A stretch of 43,798 bases of DNA from JAWUVP01 sp034112285 (GTDB lineage Bacteria > Pseudomonadota > Gammaproteobacteria > JABDGN01), in the NCBI GenBank assembly GCA_034112285.1, contig JAWUVP010000032.1, positions 1 through 43,798 of the forward strand. Direction: 5' to 3'. The notes beneath the pieces are model-generated. The model saw only the letters and a program-made list of their open reading frames with translations. It ran no database searches and was not told the DNA's origin. Position numbers and translations under genes: made by a program. Below, in pieces: positions 1 to 7,996 of the stretch (position 1 is the first letter of the stretch; every line of letters begins with the position of its first letter).

Positions 1-1079
1 ATTTTCAAACCAAAATTTTGTAGCTGTTGTATTTTATCGGGATTGTTGGTTAGCAGCACAAATTCGGTAATGCCGAGTTGCTGTAACATTTGCGCCGCAG
101 GATAATATTCGCGCAAGTCGCTCGCAAAACCTAGTTGGTGATTGGCTTCAACAGTATCCATATTTTGCTCTTGCAAGGCGTAACTTTTAATTTTATTACT
201 TAAGCCAATGCCTCGCCCTTCTTGAGCCAAATAAATTAAAACGCCGCCGTGCTGGGCAATTTTTTGCAGACTCAATTCAAGCTGCTGCCCACAATCACAG
301 CGCTGTGAGTGCAGCACATCACCGGTAAAACATTGCGAGTGTACACGCACGTAAGGCGTGCCCGTTGCAGGGCGATACACCGCCACGTGTTCTAAGCCGG
401 TGAGCTCATCCACAAATACTTGCGCACTAAAATCCTTAGCGCTCTCCAGCGGCAGTTGGCATTCAGCCGTGGATTTTAGTACGGTCTGTGTTTGCAGGCG
501 GTGTTGACGCAAGCTGGCAATATCGGTGATAGCTATATTATGTTGCTGGGCAAATTCAATTAATTGCGCGCCACGCATCATGGTGCCATCAAGATTCATT
601 AATTCACAAATTACCGCCGCCGGCGTTAAGCCGGCTAACTGCATCAAATCCACGCTACCTTCGGTGTGGCCTTGACGCTCTAGCACGCCGCGAGGTGCAG
701 CACGTAGAGGAGAAATGTGGCCGGGCATAACAATGTCCGCAGGTATAGCCCGAGGATTAATAAGAGTTTGAATGGTGGTTAATCTGTCGGCAACACTCAC
801 GCCGGTGGTCACGCCCTTGGCCGCTTCAACCGTCAAGGTGAACGGCGTGTTAAATTGGCTGTTATTATTGTAGACCATTTGTGGAATCTGTAATTTATCC
901 AGCAATTCACCGGCCATAGCAACACAAATAAAACCACCGGCTTCACGTAACATGAAATTGAGTTTGTCGTAGGTTAAATGCTCAGCAGCAATAATTAAAT
1001 CGGCTTCATCTTCACGCCCGGCGTCATCTTGTAAAATAACAAATTCGCCAGCGGTTAAGCGCTTAAAAATATCATGCAC
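1..1079 (-). CDS. ribBA: RibBA: 3,4-dihydroxy-2-butanone-4-phosphate synthase / GTP cyclohydrolase II (partial, 3' end outside window)
   Basis: Bifunctional riboflavin enzyme. The N-terminal domain converts ribulose 5-phosphate to dihydroxybutanone phosphate; the C-terminal domain opens GTP. My translation shows the acidic RibB active-site motif DDAGREDEADLI near residue 20. Further on come the RibA zinc-site cysteines (SQCFTGD and HSQRCDCG) and the motif QEGRGIGL. About 359 codons are present and the stop lies beyond base 1. The start is a GTG at 1079-1077, chosen because the family N-terminus begins there and a GGAG lies 5-6 nt upstream. It overlaps the end of ribE by 8 nt, so translation is probably coupled. 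It is the third gene of the riboswitch-led rib operon. Identity is secure; whether the RibA domain is intact to its end cannot be seen. Confidence 0.95.
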   Translation of the reverse strand, partial: MHDIFKRLTAGEFVILQDDAGREDEADLIIAAEHLTYDKLNFMLREAGGFICVAMAGELLDKLQIPQMVYNNNSQFNTPFTLTVEAAKGVTTGVSVADRLTTIQTLINPRAIPADIVMPGHISPLRAAPRGVLERQGHTEGSVDLMQLAGLTPAAVICELMNLDGTMMRGAQLIEFAQQHNIAITDIASLRQHRLQTQTVLKSTAECQLPLESAKDFSAQVFVDELTGLEHVAVYRPATGTPYVRVHSQCFTGDVLHSQRCDCGQQLELSLQKIAQHGGVLIYLAQEGRGIGLSNKIKSYALQEQNMDTVEANHQLGFASDLREYYPAAQMLQQLGITEFVLLTNNPDKIQQLQNFGLK

Positions 1080-1668
1080 GGTAAGTCTCCATTAAATTTT
1101 TAATATATTTTGCCATCATGTCAACTTCAAAATTAACCGCGCTACCCACTTTATAATCACCCGCAATAGTGGCCGCGCGTGTATGGGGAATTAACGCCAC
1201 GCTAAAAGTATCTTGTTGCACGTTTTGCACTGTAATGCTCATGCCATCAAGCGTCACATAGCCTTTGTCTACCACATAAGCGCGGTAGCGTTCAGGCAAA
1301 TTAAAACTCACCTCATAGGCTGCGCCGGTAACAATAATATTATTAATCAGCAAGGTCGTATCAACATGCCCTTGCACCATATGCCCGCCGACAGGGTCAC
1401 CGTAGCACATAGCTAATTCAGCATTGACGTTATCGCCCACTTGCAGCAGCCCCAAATTGGTGGCTTGTAAAGTTTGCGGCACCGCTTCAAAGCTAACCAA
1501 ATTATCCGTCAACGTTACCACGGTTAAACAAGTGCCATTGACTGCCACGCTATCGCCTATTTTTAAGCGGACGATTTGCTCGGGCATTTCTAAGGTTATA
1601 TCACGCTTACCTGGCTTATCATCCAGCGCATGCACCTTAACAGTTTGAGAAACGATGCCACTAAACAT
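1072..1668 (-). CDS. ribE: Riboflavin synthase alpha chain
   Basis: Catalyses dismutation of two 6,7-dimethyl-8-ribityllumazine molecules to riboflavin, the last pathway step. The 198-residue protein starts with the diagnostic MFSGIV and contains two lumazine-binding repeats (about 1-95 and 96-190). GHMVQGHVD lies at the start of the second repeat, followed by a KGYVTLDGMS strand typical of the family. It is called ribC in E. coli nomenclature and ribE in many other bacteria. The start overlaps the ribD stop by 8 nt (ATG inside the final His-Val codons) and its own stop overlaps the ribBA GTG. The three genes therefore form one translationally coupled unit. Confidence 0.96.
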   Translation of the reverse strand: MFSGIVSQTVKVHALDDKPGKRDITLEMPEQIVRLKIGDSVAVNGTCLTVVTLTDNLVSFEAVPQTLQATNLGLLQVGDNVNAELAMCYGDPVGGHMVQGHVDTTLLINNIIVTGAAYEVSFNLPERYRAYVVDKGYVTLDGMSITVQNVQQDTFSVALIPHTRAATIAGDYKVGSAVNFEVDMMAKYIKNLMETYRA

Positions 1669-2713
1669 GTTGCTGCTCCTTTAATTTACGGTAGATAAGG
1701 CAAACATCTTCATCAAATTTTTCAACCGCGTGCAAGGCATAGCGCCGGGCATCGAGCATATTTTCTATCCCGTTGCCAGCGTATGGCATTGCCGCTTTTG
1801 CTCCCCCTATCAATTTGGGTGCAATATAGCAGTGAATTTCATCCACCAAATCTTCATCAAGAAATTGGGTTAACGTTTGCGAGCCGCCTTCAATCAATAA
1901 AGAATTGAGACCACGCTGGTGTAATACCATGAGTAAATTAATAAGTTTATGATCATCGCCCGCCACCAACTCGCTGGCTAACCACGTTTTACCCGGTAAA
2001 TCACCTTTAAATAAAGCCAAATGCTCAGGCCGCGGGCGAACACCGTCTAACACAATTCGCTGTGGCTGCTCAGCGTCTGGAATTTTTTGCCCCAGCTTCC
2101 GTGCGGTTAATTGAGGATTATCTACTATGGCCGTGTTCATACCCACTAAAATCGCATCAACTTGATGTCGTAATTCGTGCACATTATGGCGGGCAGCTTT
2201 GCCGGTGATCCATTTTGAATCACCACTTCGCGTAGCCATTTTACCATCAAAACTCATAGCCCATTTAGCAATTACATAAGGGCGCTCATGAATAATGGCA
2301 TGAAAGAAAAATTGATTTATTGCCTGGGATTCTGCTTCACACACCCCAACCGTAACGCTTAAGCCTGCAGCTCGCAATGCCGCCACGCCGCGACCTGCAA
2401 CCAAAGGGTTAGGATCAAGACAGCCCACCACCACTTCAGCAACACCGGCAGCGATTAAGGCCTGCGTACAAGGTGGTGTTTTACCATAATGGTCACAAGG
2501 CTCTAAAGTCACATACGCCGTAGCCCCTCTGCAGTTGCCGGCTTCAACAATGGCATTCACCTCGGCATGCGCACCACCAGCGTGCTGATGCCAACCTTGT
2601 GCAATAACCTGATTATCGCGCACCAGCACACAGCCCACCATTGGATTTGGAGAACAAGAATAACGCCCTTTTTCAGCCAGACGTAACGCCTGACGCATAT
2701 ACATTTCGTACAT
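1661..2713 (-). CDS. ribD: RibD: diaminohydroxyphosphoribosylaminopyrimidine deaminase / 5-amino-6-(5-phosphoribosylamino)uracil reductase
   Basis: Bifunctional second and third steps of riboflavin synthesis. The N-terminal cytidine-deaminase-like domain (about residues 1-145) carries the zinc motif GGAHAEVNA and, later, TLEPCDHYGKTPPC. The C-terminal reductase domain follows (AKWAMSFDGKMATRSGDSKW and LIEGGSQTLTQFL). The open frame extends upstream to a TTG at 2752. I chose the ATG at 2713 because MYEMYMRQALRLAEKGRYS lines up with the E. coli RibD N-terminus. No strong Shine-Dalgarno is visible for any candidate start, so the exact start is uncertain. It is the first gene after the FMN riboswitch, which should reduce its expression when FMN is plentiful. 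Confidence 0.93.
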   Translation of the reverse strand: MYEMYMRQALRLAEKGRYSCSPNPMVGCVLVRDNQVIAQGWHQHAGGAHAEVNAIVEAGNCRGATAYVTLEPCDHYGKTPPCTQALIAAGVAEVVVGCLDPNPLVAGRGVAALRAAGLSVTVGVCEAESQAINQFFFHAIIHERPYVIAKWAMSFDGKMATRSGDSKWITGKAARHNVHELRHQVDAILVGMNTAIVDNPQLTARKLGQKIPDAEQPQRIVLDGVRPRPEHLALFKGDLPGKTWLASELVAGDDHKLINLLMVLHQRGLNSLLIEGGSQTLTQFLDEDLVDEIHCYIAPKLIGGAKAAMPYAGNGIENMLDARRYALHAVEKFDEDVCLIYRKLKEQQHV

Positions 2714-2818
2714 AATAACCGAATAATAAAGGGCGAGAACCATGGACAGCAAACACTACAAGGCGACATTAACGGTAATGTCACATTACAAAATTTGCTC
2801 CCATGCGGGAAATAATAT

Positions 2819-2956
2819 CTTCTTTCATCCGGACTATGACCGTCGGCTTAGGATTTTGACCTAATCTGCTGACTTTTGCTGCTAAGCAACAAAACGCTCG
2901 CGGGCTTTCTTGTTAAAGACTACCGCCGGTGAGGAGTTACACCTCGCCCTGAAGAT
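2819..2956 (-). promoter_or_regulatory. FMN riboswitch (RFN element)
   Basis: Read on the minus strand, the segment carries the conserved RFN blocks in order: CAGGGCGAGGTGTAACTCC, CACCGGCGGT, AGCCCGCGAGCG, a variable stem, GATTAGGTCAAAATCC, AAGCCGACGGTCATAGTCC and GGATGAAAGAAGA. The terminal stem closes with ATCTTC/GAAAGA. It lies about 105 nt upstream of ribD, and no T-tract terminator follows it. Control is therefore more likely translational, or acts through hairpins nearer the start; that last point is inference. Confidence 0.96.
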
Positions 2957-2968
2957 TAATAAAGTTTG

Positions 2969-2996
2969 ATGGTAGCAAGTTAACAAGCAAAGTCAA
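2969..2996 (-). promoter_or_regulatory. Probable sigma-70 promoter of the rib operon
   Basis: On the minus strand TTGACT, 16 nt, then TACCAT. It lies just upstream of the riboswitch, so the transcript would begin right before the aptamer. The -35 is 5/6 and the -10 4/6 to consensus. Confidence 0.5.
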
Positions 2997-3024
2997 CCTA
3001 GCTGGCTTAGAATGAAAGTAACGG

Positions 3025-3477
3025 CTAACTCATTACGCCTAAATTATCGTACACTTCAACTTTGGCATCTTGATGGGTTAAGACTTGCAACATTTTTTGC
3101 GTAATGTCTAAGCTAGAATAAATGGTGCGCCCGTTAATGGCATTTAATTTTTGGCAAGCTTCAACTTGCGTATGAAGTTGCTGCCATAGACCGCCCAGAT
3201 TAACCTCACCTGAAACAGCTAGCAGGTTAATGGCTTCAACTAATTTTCCTTCGATAGGCTCATCTTTATTCATGTCTAAAGTCGTTTGCAACGCTTGTTT
3301 AGTTAAAAGAATTTCATTTAAAACTTGATACTTCGCTTGAGTAATATCTAGCAATGTTTCAGCCACAGTGGCTTGTAAACATTCACTCTCTTGCTTCAAG
3401 ATCATTTGTAGATCATTATATTGTTGCAACAAAGTTGTTAAAGATTGCGCTATAGCCGCCGCTTTTAACGTTTCCAT
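3025..3477 (-). CDS. flgN: FlgN-like flagellar hook-filament junction chaperone
   Basis: 150 residues, mostly helical. It has the FlgN-type layout: LTTLLQQYNDLQMILKQESECL near the N-terminus (quoted here only as its Leu-rich helix with KQE), and a conserved NGRTI-SS-DITQK-LQVL stretch near the C-terminus, ending in a YDNLG motif. FlgN is the export chaperone of the hook-associated proteins FlgK and FlgL. The ATG at 3477 overlaps the last base of the flgM stop and has GGAG about 8 nt upstream. The upstream TTG at 3480 is less likely. Its place right after flgM is the usual arrangement. Sequence similarity is low, as normal for this family. Confidence 0.8.
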   Translation of the reverse strand: METLKAAAIAQSLTTLLQQYNDLQMILKQESECLQATVAETLLDITQAKYQVLNEILLTKQALQTTLDMNKDEPIEGKLVEAINLLAVSGEVNLGGLWQQLHTQVEACQKLNAINGRTIYSSLDITQKMLQVLTHQDAKVEVYDNLGVMS

Positions 3478-3770
3478 CAATTAAACTCCGACATCAGTTT
3501 ATCGGCCAAAGTGGAGGTATCAATTTTATACTCACCGTTATCAATGGCAGCTTGAATACGATCAACTTTAGCTTGGTCAATTTTCGGCGCCGGCTCTTGC
3601 GCTAAACGCTCAATGCGCTGCTCAATACTATTACTAACGTAAGAAGCTTGTTGGCTACTTACGTTACTAGACGTCGTGGACGCTTTACTTGCATCGTTTT
3701 GTTTAGAATTAACCCCATCGCGCAACGTCGTTTGCGGGGTAGTTATTGAAGGTATTTTGATATCACTCAT
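3477..3770 (-). CDS. flgM: FlgM, anti-sigma-28 factor
   Basis: 97 residues. The N-terminal half is Ser/Thr/Gln-rich and probably disordered. The C-terminal half has the FlgM sigma-binding signature: IERLAQ, then KVDRIQAAIDNGEYKID and ADKLMSEFN. FlgM holds FliA (sigma-28) inactive until the hook-basal body is complete and FlgM is exported. The ATG at 3770 is preceded by GGAG 10 nt upstream. The longer frame to 3815 adds 15 residues with no family match. The gene has its own sigma-28-type promoter, giving the usual feedback in which FliA drives its own inhibitor. Confidence 0.9.
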   Translation of the reverse strand: MSDIKIPSITTPQTTLRDGVNSKQNDASKASTTSSNVSSQQASYVSNSIEQRIERLAQEPAPKIDQAKVDRIQAAIDNGEYKIDTSTLADKLMSEFN

Positions 3771-3837
3771 CTCATTCAATCTCCATTTGGTTGAGATATT
3801 TCCATTATATCCCAATTTACGGTTTTCTACGGTAAGT

Positions 3838-3864
3838 TTATCGGCCTTAATAGCCTAAACTTAA
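3838..3864 (-). promoter_or_regulatory. Sigma-28 (FliA) promoter of flgMN
   Basis: On the minus strand TTAAGTTT, 11 nt, GCCGATAA. This is one mismatch from the class-3 flagellar consensus TAAAGTTT-N11-GCCGATAA with exact spacing. The flgM ATG lies about 57 nt downstream of the expected start site. Confidence 0.88.
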
Positions 3865-3929
3865 ATGTTTTTTGCACTTATTTTCCTAAAAAACAACTAT
3901 TTTAGTACTCAGTGCCCCCCACGCTACAT

Positions 3930-5363
3930 TTACTGGGCAGCTGCGATCATCTGCATATTTTTAGCTAATAATTTGCGCTTGCTCACTGCCGGTATATTTA
4001 ATGCTTTTCGATACTTTGCAATCGTGCGCCGGGCAACATTAATGCCCGCCGTTTCTAATTTTGCTAAAATATCGCTATCGGTTAATGGCTTAATTGCCAC
4101 TTCACCCGCCACCATTTCCGCTATCATTGAGCGCACGGCTTTTGATGAGCAAGATTCGCCATCACTGGTGGTTAGGCTACTTGAAAAGAAGTATTTCAAT
4201 TCCAACATGCCTTGTGGCGTGGCAATAAATTTATTAGTGGTAATGCGTGAAATTGTTGAGTCATGCAATTCTAAAGCCTGGGCCACTTCTTTGATCACCA
4301 TCGGTTTTAATTGCTGCTTACCGTGGGTAAAGAAATCTTGCTGCTTGGCCACAATAAAACTCGCCACGCGAGATAAGGTGTCATGACGTTTTTCTAAACT
4401 TTTAATTAACCATTTGGCTTCCTGCAAATTTTTCTGCATATATTTTTGGTCAGATTCTGTTTTCGCTTGCTTGCTAATACTAGAATAATAGGCGTTAATC
4501 GATAATTTGGGTGAGGCATGTTCATTTAGCTTTATCACCCATTTATTCTTTACTTTTTGCACCATCACGTCAGGGCGTACAAAGCCTTCGTCAGAGGTGA
4601 CAAAATCTTTACCCGGATATAAGCGTAAAGATTTTATTAAATTCATGGCTAGCTCAAACTCACCTGTTTGTAAGCTCGCTTTTGAGGCCAGCTGTGTTAA
4701 GCGATGCTCAATAAACAAATTGAAATGACGTTGCACAATCATCAAGGCTTGAAATTTTCCAGGCGTGCCTTCAGGCATAAGCTCTAATTGCACCCGCAAA
4801 CATTCTTGTGTATCTCTAGCCGCTACACCCACCGGGTCAAAACGCTGCACCGTACTTAGCACCGCTTCAATTTCACTGTGGGCAATATTTAATTCAAGTG
4901 TTGCCAGCAACGAGGTGGCAATTTCATCTATCGAGGCGTGTAAATAACCATCATCTGCTAATAAATCAATAATCGTTAACGCAATCATTTTTTCTTTAGG
5001 GTTAAACGAGGCCATATCAACTTGCCCGTTTAAATAATCTTTAATTGATTCATCATAAACCATGTTGGCAAACATATCATCAGTGCCACCAATGCCACTA
5101 CTTTGTTGATAAGTGCCGGTGGCAATGTCAGCAGAGATAGAATATTCATCTTGCGTGCTCGCATCAGCTGTAGCTTCAACGCTTTTGGCGGGTTCAGTTT
5201 GCTCTACTTCTAGAAAGGGATTTTCATCCGCATATTCTTGAATTTTTTCAACCAACTCTAGCTGATTCATTTGTAATAATAGAATAGCTTGCTGCAATTG
5301 TGGCGTCAGCTTTAATTGCTGGCGCATGCCAACATCCATCTTCATGCCTAAGTTAATAGCCAT
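3930..5363 (-). CDS. rpoN: RNA polymerase sigma-54 factor
   Basis: 477 residues. Region I is Gln/Leu-rich and starts at the N-terminus (RQQLKLTPQLQQAILLLQMN). It is followed by an acidic region II and the core-binding and DNA-binding regions. The RpoN box ARRTIAKYRK is at about 444-453. Sigma-54 directs transcription from -24/-12 promoters with enhancer-binding ATPases. The gene begins 16 nt after the fliP stop with an AGGAGAGG ribosome site, so it appears co-transcribed with fliMNOP. In most gammaproteobacteria rpoN instead sits in the lptB-rpoN-hpf-ptsN cluster. Candidate -24/-12 promoters precede fliM, so this sigma factor may drive its own operon (inference). Confidence 0.97.
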   Translation of the reverse strand: MAINLGMKMDVGMRQQLKLTPQLQQAILLLQMNQLELVEKIQEYADENPFLEVEQTEPAKSVEATADASTQDEYSISADIATGTYQQSSGIGGTDDMFANMVYDESIKDYLNGQVDMASFNPKEKMIALTIIDLLADDGYLHASIDEIATSLLATLELNIAHSEIEAVLSTVQRFDPVGVAARDTQECLRVQLELMPEGTPGKFQALMIVQRHFNLFIEHRLTQLASKASLQTGEFELAMNLIKSLRLYPGKDFVTSDEGFVRPDVMVQKVKNKWVIKLNEHASPKLSINAYYSSISKQAKTESDQKYMQKNLQEAKWLIKSLEKRHDTLSRVASFIVAKQQDFFTHGKQQLKPMVIKEVAQALELHDSTISRITTNKFIATPQGMLELKYFFSSSLTTSDGESCSSKAVRSMIAEMVAGEVAIKPLTDSDILAKLETAGINVARRTIAKYRKALNIPAVSKRKLLAKNMQMIAAAQ

Positions 5364-5379
5364 TATCCTCTCCTTGTGA

Positions 5380-6132
5380 CTATGTTACCCCAAAACTGGT
5401 TGCTAAAGTGCCAATGATTAAGGTCCAACCATTCACCAACACAAACAACATAATTTTAAACGGTAACGAAATAACTAATGGCGACAACATCATCATACCC
5501 ATAGACATCAAGATGCTGGCAATCACCAAATCAATAATTAAAAAAGGTAAATAAAGGAAAAACCCCATTTGAAAAGCCGTTTTCAACTCGCTGGTTAAAA
5601 ATGCCGGCATCAAGACCATAATAGAAACATCTTTAGGGCTAGCAACCGGTTTTTTAGAAAGTTTAACGAATAAATTCAGATCTATTTTACGGGTTTGCTT
5701 GAGCATGAATGTTTTCATCACCGCGCTACCCCGATCAAGCGCAACAGATTCAGTAATCTTACTCTTTATATAAGGCTGCAAAGCAGTGTCATTGATCTTG
5801 TTAATAATCGGCGACATGATAAATAAGGTTAAAATCAACGACAAGCCAATCAAAATTTGGTTACTCGGCACACTCGGCAAACCAAGCGCTTGGCGCAAAA
5901 TAGAAAATACAATAATAATTCGGGTAAAGCTGGTCATGGTCATTAACAATGCTGGTAACACCATTAAGGCTGTCATGCCAGCAATAATTTTCAAATTCAA
6001 GCTATAAGTAGTCGAGCCATTAGCACCGGGCGAAGAAGTAAAAGCCGTCACGTTTAACGGATCGGCATGCGCAACACAAACACTTAATGCTAGTAATATC
6101 GCTGTACTAATTAATACATTGCGTGTTTTCAT
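5380..6132 (-). CDS. fliP: FliP, flagellar type III export gate protein
   Basis: 250 residues with a cleavable-looking signal sequence (residues 1-23, ending AHA) and four hydrophobic membrane segments. Family motifs are present: PALLMTMTSFTRIIIVFSIL after the first membrane span, RQALGLPS, and PAFLTSELKTAFQMGF in the second half. FliP forms the export gate core with FliQ and FliR. It follows fliO directly (1 nt apart). The expected fliQ and fliR do not follow; rpoN comes next instead, so the rest of the gate must lie elsewhere. Confidence 0.97.
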   Translation of the reverse strand: MKTRNVLISTAILLALSVCVAHADPLNVTAFTSSPGANGSTTYSLNLKIIAGMTALMVLPALLMTMTSFTRIIIVFSILRQALGLPSVPSNQILIGLSLILTLFIMSPIINKINDTALQPYIKSKITESVALDRGSAVMKTFMLKQTRKIDLNLFVKLSKKPVASPKDVSIMVLMPAFLTSELKTAFQMGFFLYLPFLIIDLVIASILMSMGMMMLSPLVISLPFKIMLFVLVNGWTLIIGTLATSFGVT

Positions 6133-6561
6133 TTACCCATTCCTTTGCTTACGTAAATTTTTCATAAAGATACTCATAAAGCTTTCTGTTGGCTCAGCGC
6201 TCTGCGCGTGTAATTTAGGCTCGCTATGCTCATAGACATGCAGTTTATTTATAGAGTGCGCAGTAGCACCCAATAAAATAAACTTACCATCGGCCTCCAC
6301 CACCACTAAACGCTCTCGCGTGCCCAACGACACCGAGCTAACAATGTTAAGCATATTCCCAACTCGTGCCTTACCTAACATTAATTTTTTTAGCACAAAT
6401 ACCACGACCAAAATAGCAGCAATAACCACCACTAAGCTTAACGCCATGCTGCCCACATTGCCCGAGCTTATCACCGATGGCTGAGCCAGCACGCTTTGCG
6501 AGTTTGCCAATACGTTGGACGCTAGCCCAAATAATCCTAGAGCAGCAAGCTTAGCCTTCAT
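6133..6561 (-). CDS. fliO: FliO, flagellar export gate assembly protein
   Basis: 142 residues from the ATG at 6561. This start is preferred to 6573 because MKAKLAALGLFGLASNVLAN is a plausible signal sequence. One strong membrane helix (about residues 38-60, ILVVVFVLKKLMLG) is followed by a cytoplasmic domain with the FliO-type pattern SLGTRERLVVVEADGKFILL. FliO helps assemble FliP. It overlaps fliN by 11 nt and abuts fliP. The family is poorly conserved, but context plus the RERL-VVE motif make the call firm. Confidence 0.88.
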   Translation of the reverse strand: MKAKLAALGLFGLASNVLANSQSVLAQPSVISSGNVGSMALSLVVVIAAILVVVFVLKKLMLGKARVGNMLNIVSSVSLGTRERLVVVEADGKFILLGATAHSINKLHVYEHSEPKLHAQSAEPTESFMSIFMKNLRKQRNG

Positions 6562-6880
6562 CGGCAATATCACTTAAACTTTTGGGTGAAGCCACATCAG
6601 ATAATCGAATACCGTATTTGTCGTTAATAGAAATAACTTCGCCATGAGCAATTAATTTACCATTAATTTTCACATCCAGTGGATCGCCCAAAGGCTTATC
6701 CAGCTCAATCACCGAGCCTTTTGATAGCTCAAGCACATCACGCAATTTAAGCTTACTTTTGCCAATTTCAATCGACAAAACCACTTTCATGTCCATAAAC
6801 ATGTCTAAATCTAACGTGGCACCACTAGCAGCTGCTTTAGGGGCCGCTTCCGGCGCTTCTGGTGTTGCTTCTTCACTCAT
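6551..6880 (-). CDS. fliN: FliN, flagellar motor switch C-ring protein
   Basis: 109 residues: a short Ala/Pro/Glu-rich leader (about 1-22) and a SpoA domain. The domain shows the family pattern VVLSIEIGKSKLKLRDVLEL, GSVIELDKPLGDPLDVKING and IAHGEVISINDKYGIRL. FliN forms the lower ring of the switch that sets rotation direction and docks the export apparatus. The start follows the fliM stop by 18 nt and has a purine-rich GGATGTAAGG just upstream. Confidence 0.97.
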   Translation of the reverse strand: MSEEATPEAPEAAPKAAASGATLDLDMFMDMKVVLSIEIGKSKLKLRDVLELSKGSVIELDKPLGDPLDVKINGKLIAHGEVISINDKYGIRLSDVASPKSLSDIADEG

Positions 6881-6898
6881 GCCTTACATCCTTTTACA

Positions 6899-7834
6899 TT
6901 AATCGGTTATAGTCAACACACAGGTTTCATCTTGTGCGCCTAAGCTTGCATTAAATAATTTCTTTTTACCCAAACGAATTTGCGCTTCTTCTGGGTTGCC
7001 AATGGTCATCACATCACCTGATGACAAGCGCATTAATTCGGCTAAGGTTAAATGAATTTCGGGGAAATTGGCACTCACTTCTATCGGCGCATCTAACACG
7101 TTGTCTTTCAGCCGAGCTTGCCACAAAGGGTCTTTAGCATTTTTCGCTTCATTACGCTTAGCTTGAATGCGTTCGTTGTTGATTTTTTCTAATAAAGTAT
7201 GTGGTAAACAAACATGAAAGTATGAGCTCACATTACCAAAAGTGCATTCATACTTTAGTACCAAGAAAATTTCAATATCTGAAAAATCGGAAATAAGTTG
7301 CCCTTGTGGCACACACTTAACCCATTGGGGATTCATCGCCATAAGCGGCTTCATTGACTCACGCAACATAGGAATAAACCGCTCTGTTAAGCGTGTGCCA
7401 ATTCGACGACTGGTTTCAGAAGCAATTTTAGGAATTTCTGTTTCTTCTGCAATAAAACCACCATATATAATACTGACGAGATTAAATAAGAGTTTGTTGC
7501 TTAAATTAATTAAGAAAAAAGCATCGGCATTTTTGATTTGCACTAGATTAAAGACAAAGCTTTCTTTTTTAAGGTACTCGCCCACCGGCTGATAATCAAA
7601 AGAATCGAAGCGGATATCAACATTCTGATGCAAAAAATCAACCATAGATTCACCCACGTGGACCCGAAAATTTTCGAGTACAGACTGCATGATCGGTTGA
7701 TTAACAAAAGTTTGGCTGAGATTATTAAGCTCGTAGATATTCACTTGTCCAGCGCGCGAACCCACTTCAGGCTCAAGCAATGAATCTGCTTCTTCGTTAG
7801 AAATAATTGGTTCTTCGACTTCAGTCTCTGCCAT
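6899..7834 (-). CDS. fliM: FliM, flagellar motor switch protein
   Basis: 311 residues. The N-terminus has an acidic segment (EVEEPIISNEEADSLLEPE) in place of the classic CheY-binding LSQDEID-type motif, so a phospho-CheY binding peptide is recognisable but divergent. The middle CheC-like domain and a C-terminal SpoA domain (about 235-305; EVSANFPEIHLTLAELMRLS and GDVMTIGNP) follow. It is the first gene of fliMNOP-rpoN. AAGGA lies 8 nt before the ATG, and two sigma-54-like promoter sequences lie within about 65 bp upstream. Confidence 0.95.
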   Translation of the reverse strand: MAETEVEEPIISNEEADSLLEPEVGSRAGQVNIYELNNLSQTFVNQPIMQSVLENFRVHVGESMVDFLHQNVDIRFDSFDYQPVGEYLKKESFVFNLVQIKNADAFFLINLSNKLLFNLVSIIYGGFIAEETEIPKIASETSRRIGTRLTERFIPMLRESMKPLMAMNPQWVKCVPQGQLISDFSDIEIFLVLKYECTFGNVSSYFHVCLPHTLLEKINNERIQAKRNEAKNAKDPLWQARLKDNVLDAPIEVSANFPEIHLTLAELMRLSSGDVMTIGNPEEAQIRLGKKKLFNASLGAQDETCVLTITD

Positions 7835-7853
7835 TATCTACGTCCTTATAAAT

Positions 7854-7869
7854 TGCAATAACTGTTCCA
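7854..7869 (-). promoter_or_regulatory. Possible sigma-54 promoter, fliM-proximal
   Basis: On the minus strand TGGAACA-N4-TTGCA, with GG and GC separated by exactly 10 nt. The predicted start would be near 7843, only 9 nt before the fliM ATG, and would cut into the ribosome site. This makes it less likely than the upstream copy. Confidence 0.35.
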
Positions 7870-7880
7870 CTTTCAACTAA

Positions 7881-7896
7881 TGCAATAATCATACCA
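7881..7896 (-). promoter_or_regulatory. Probable sigma-54 promoter of fliMNOP-rpoN
   Basis: On the minus strand TGGTATG-N4-TTGCA, with GG-N10-GC spacing exact, against consensus TGGCACG-N4-TTGCW. The predicted start is near 7870, giving a 36-nt leader that keeps the AAGGA of fliM. Confidence 0.6.
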
Positions 7897-7948
7897 GAGC
7901 AGATAGTGCTTGTCTGTAAGACATTGACCATTCTTAAATATAAAATAT

Positions 7949-7984
7949 AAAAAAAATGCCTCCCTCACAGACGTGAAGGAGGCA
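7949..7984 (-). terminator. Rho-independent terminator of nhaD
   Basis: A 12-bp stem (7957-7968 with 7973-7984, one mismatch; TGCCTCC/GGAGGCA at the base) with loop AGAC. On the minus strand it is followed by eight T. It sits 12 nt past the nhaD stop. Confidence 0.9.
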
Positions 7985-7996
7985 AAAAAGGAAAAA

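Noticed and set aside
3865..4386. Plus-strand 173-codon frame
   Set aside because: Entirely antisense to rpoN, whose protein is unmistakable; product has no family features.
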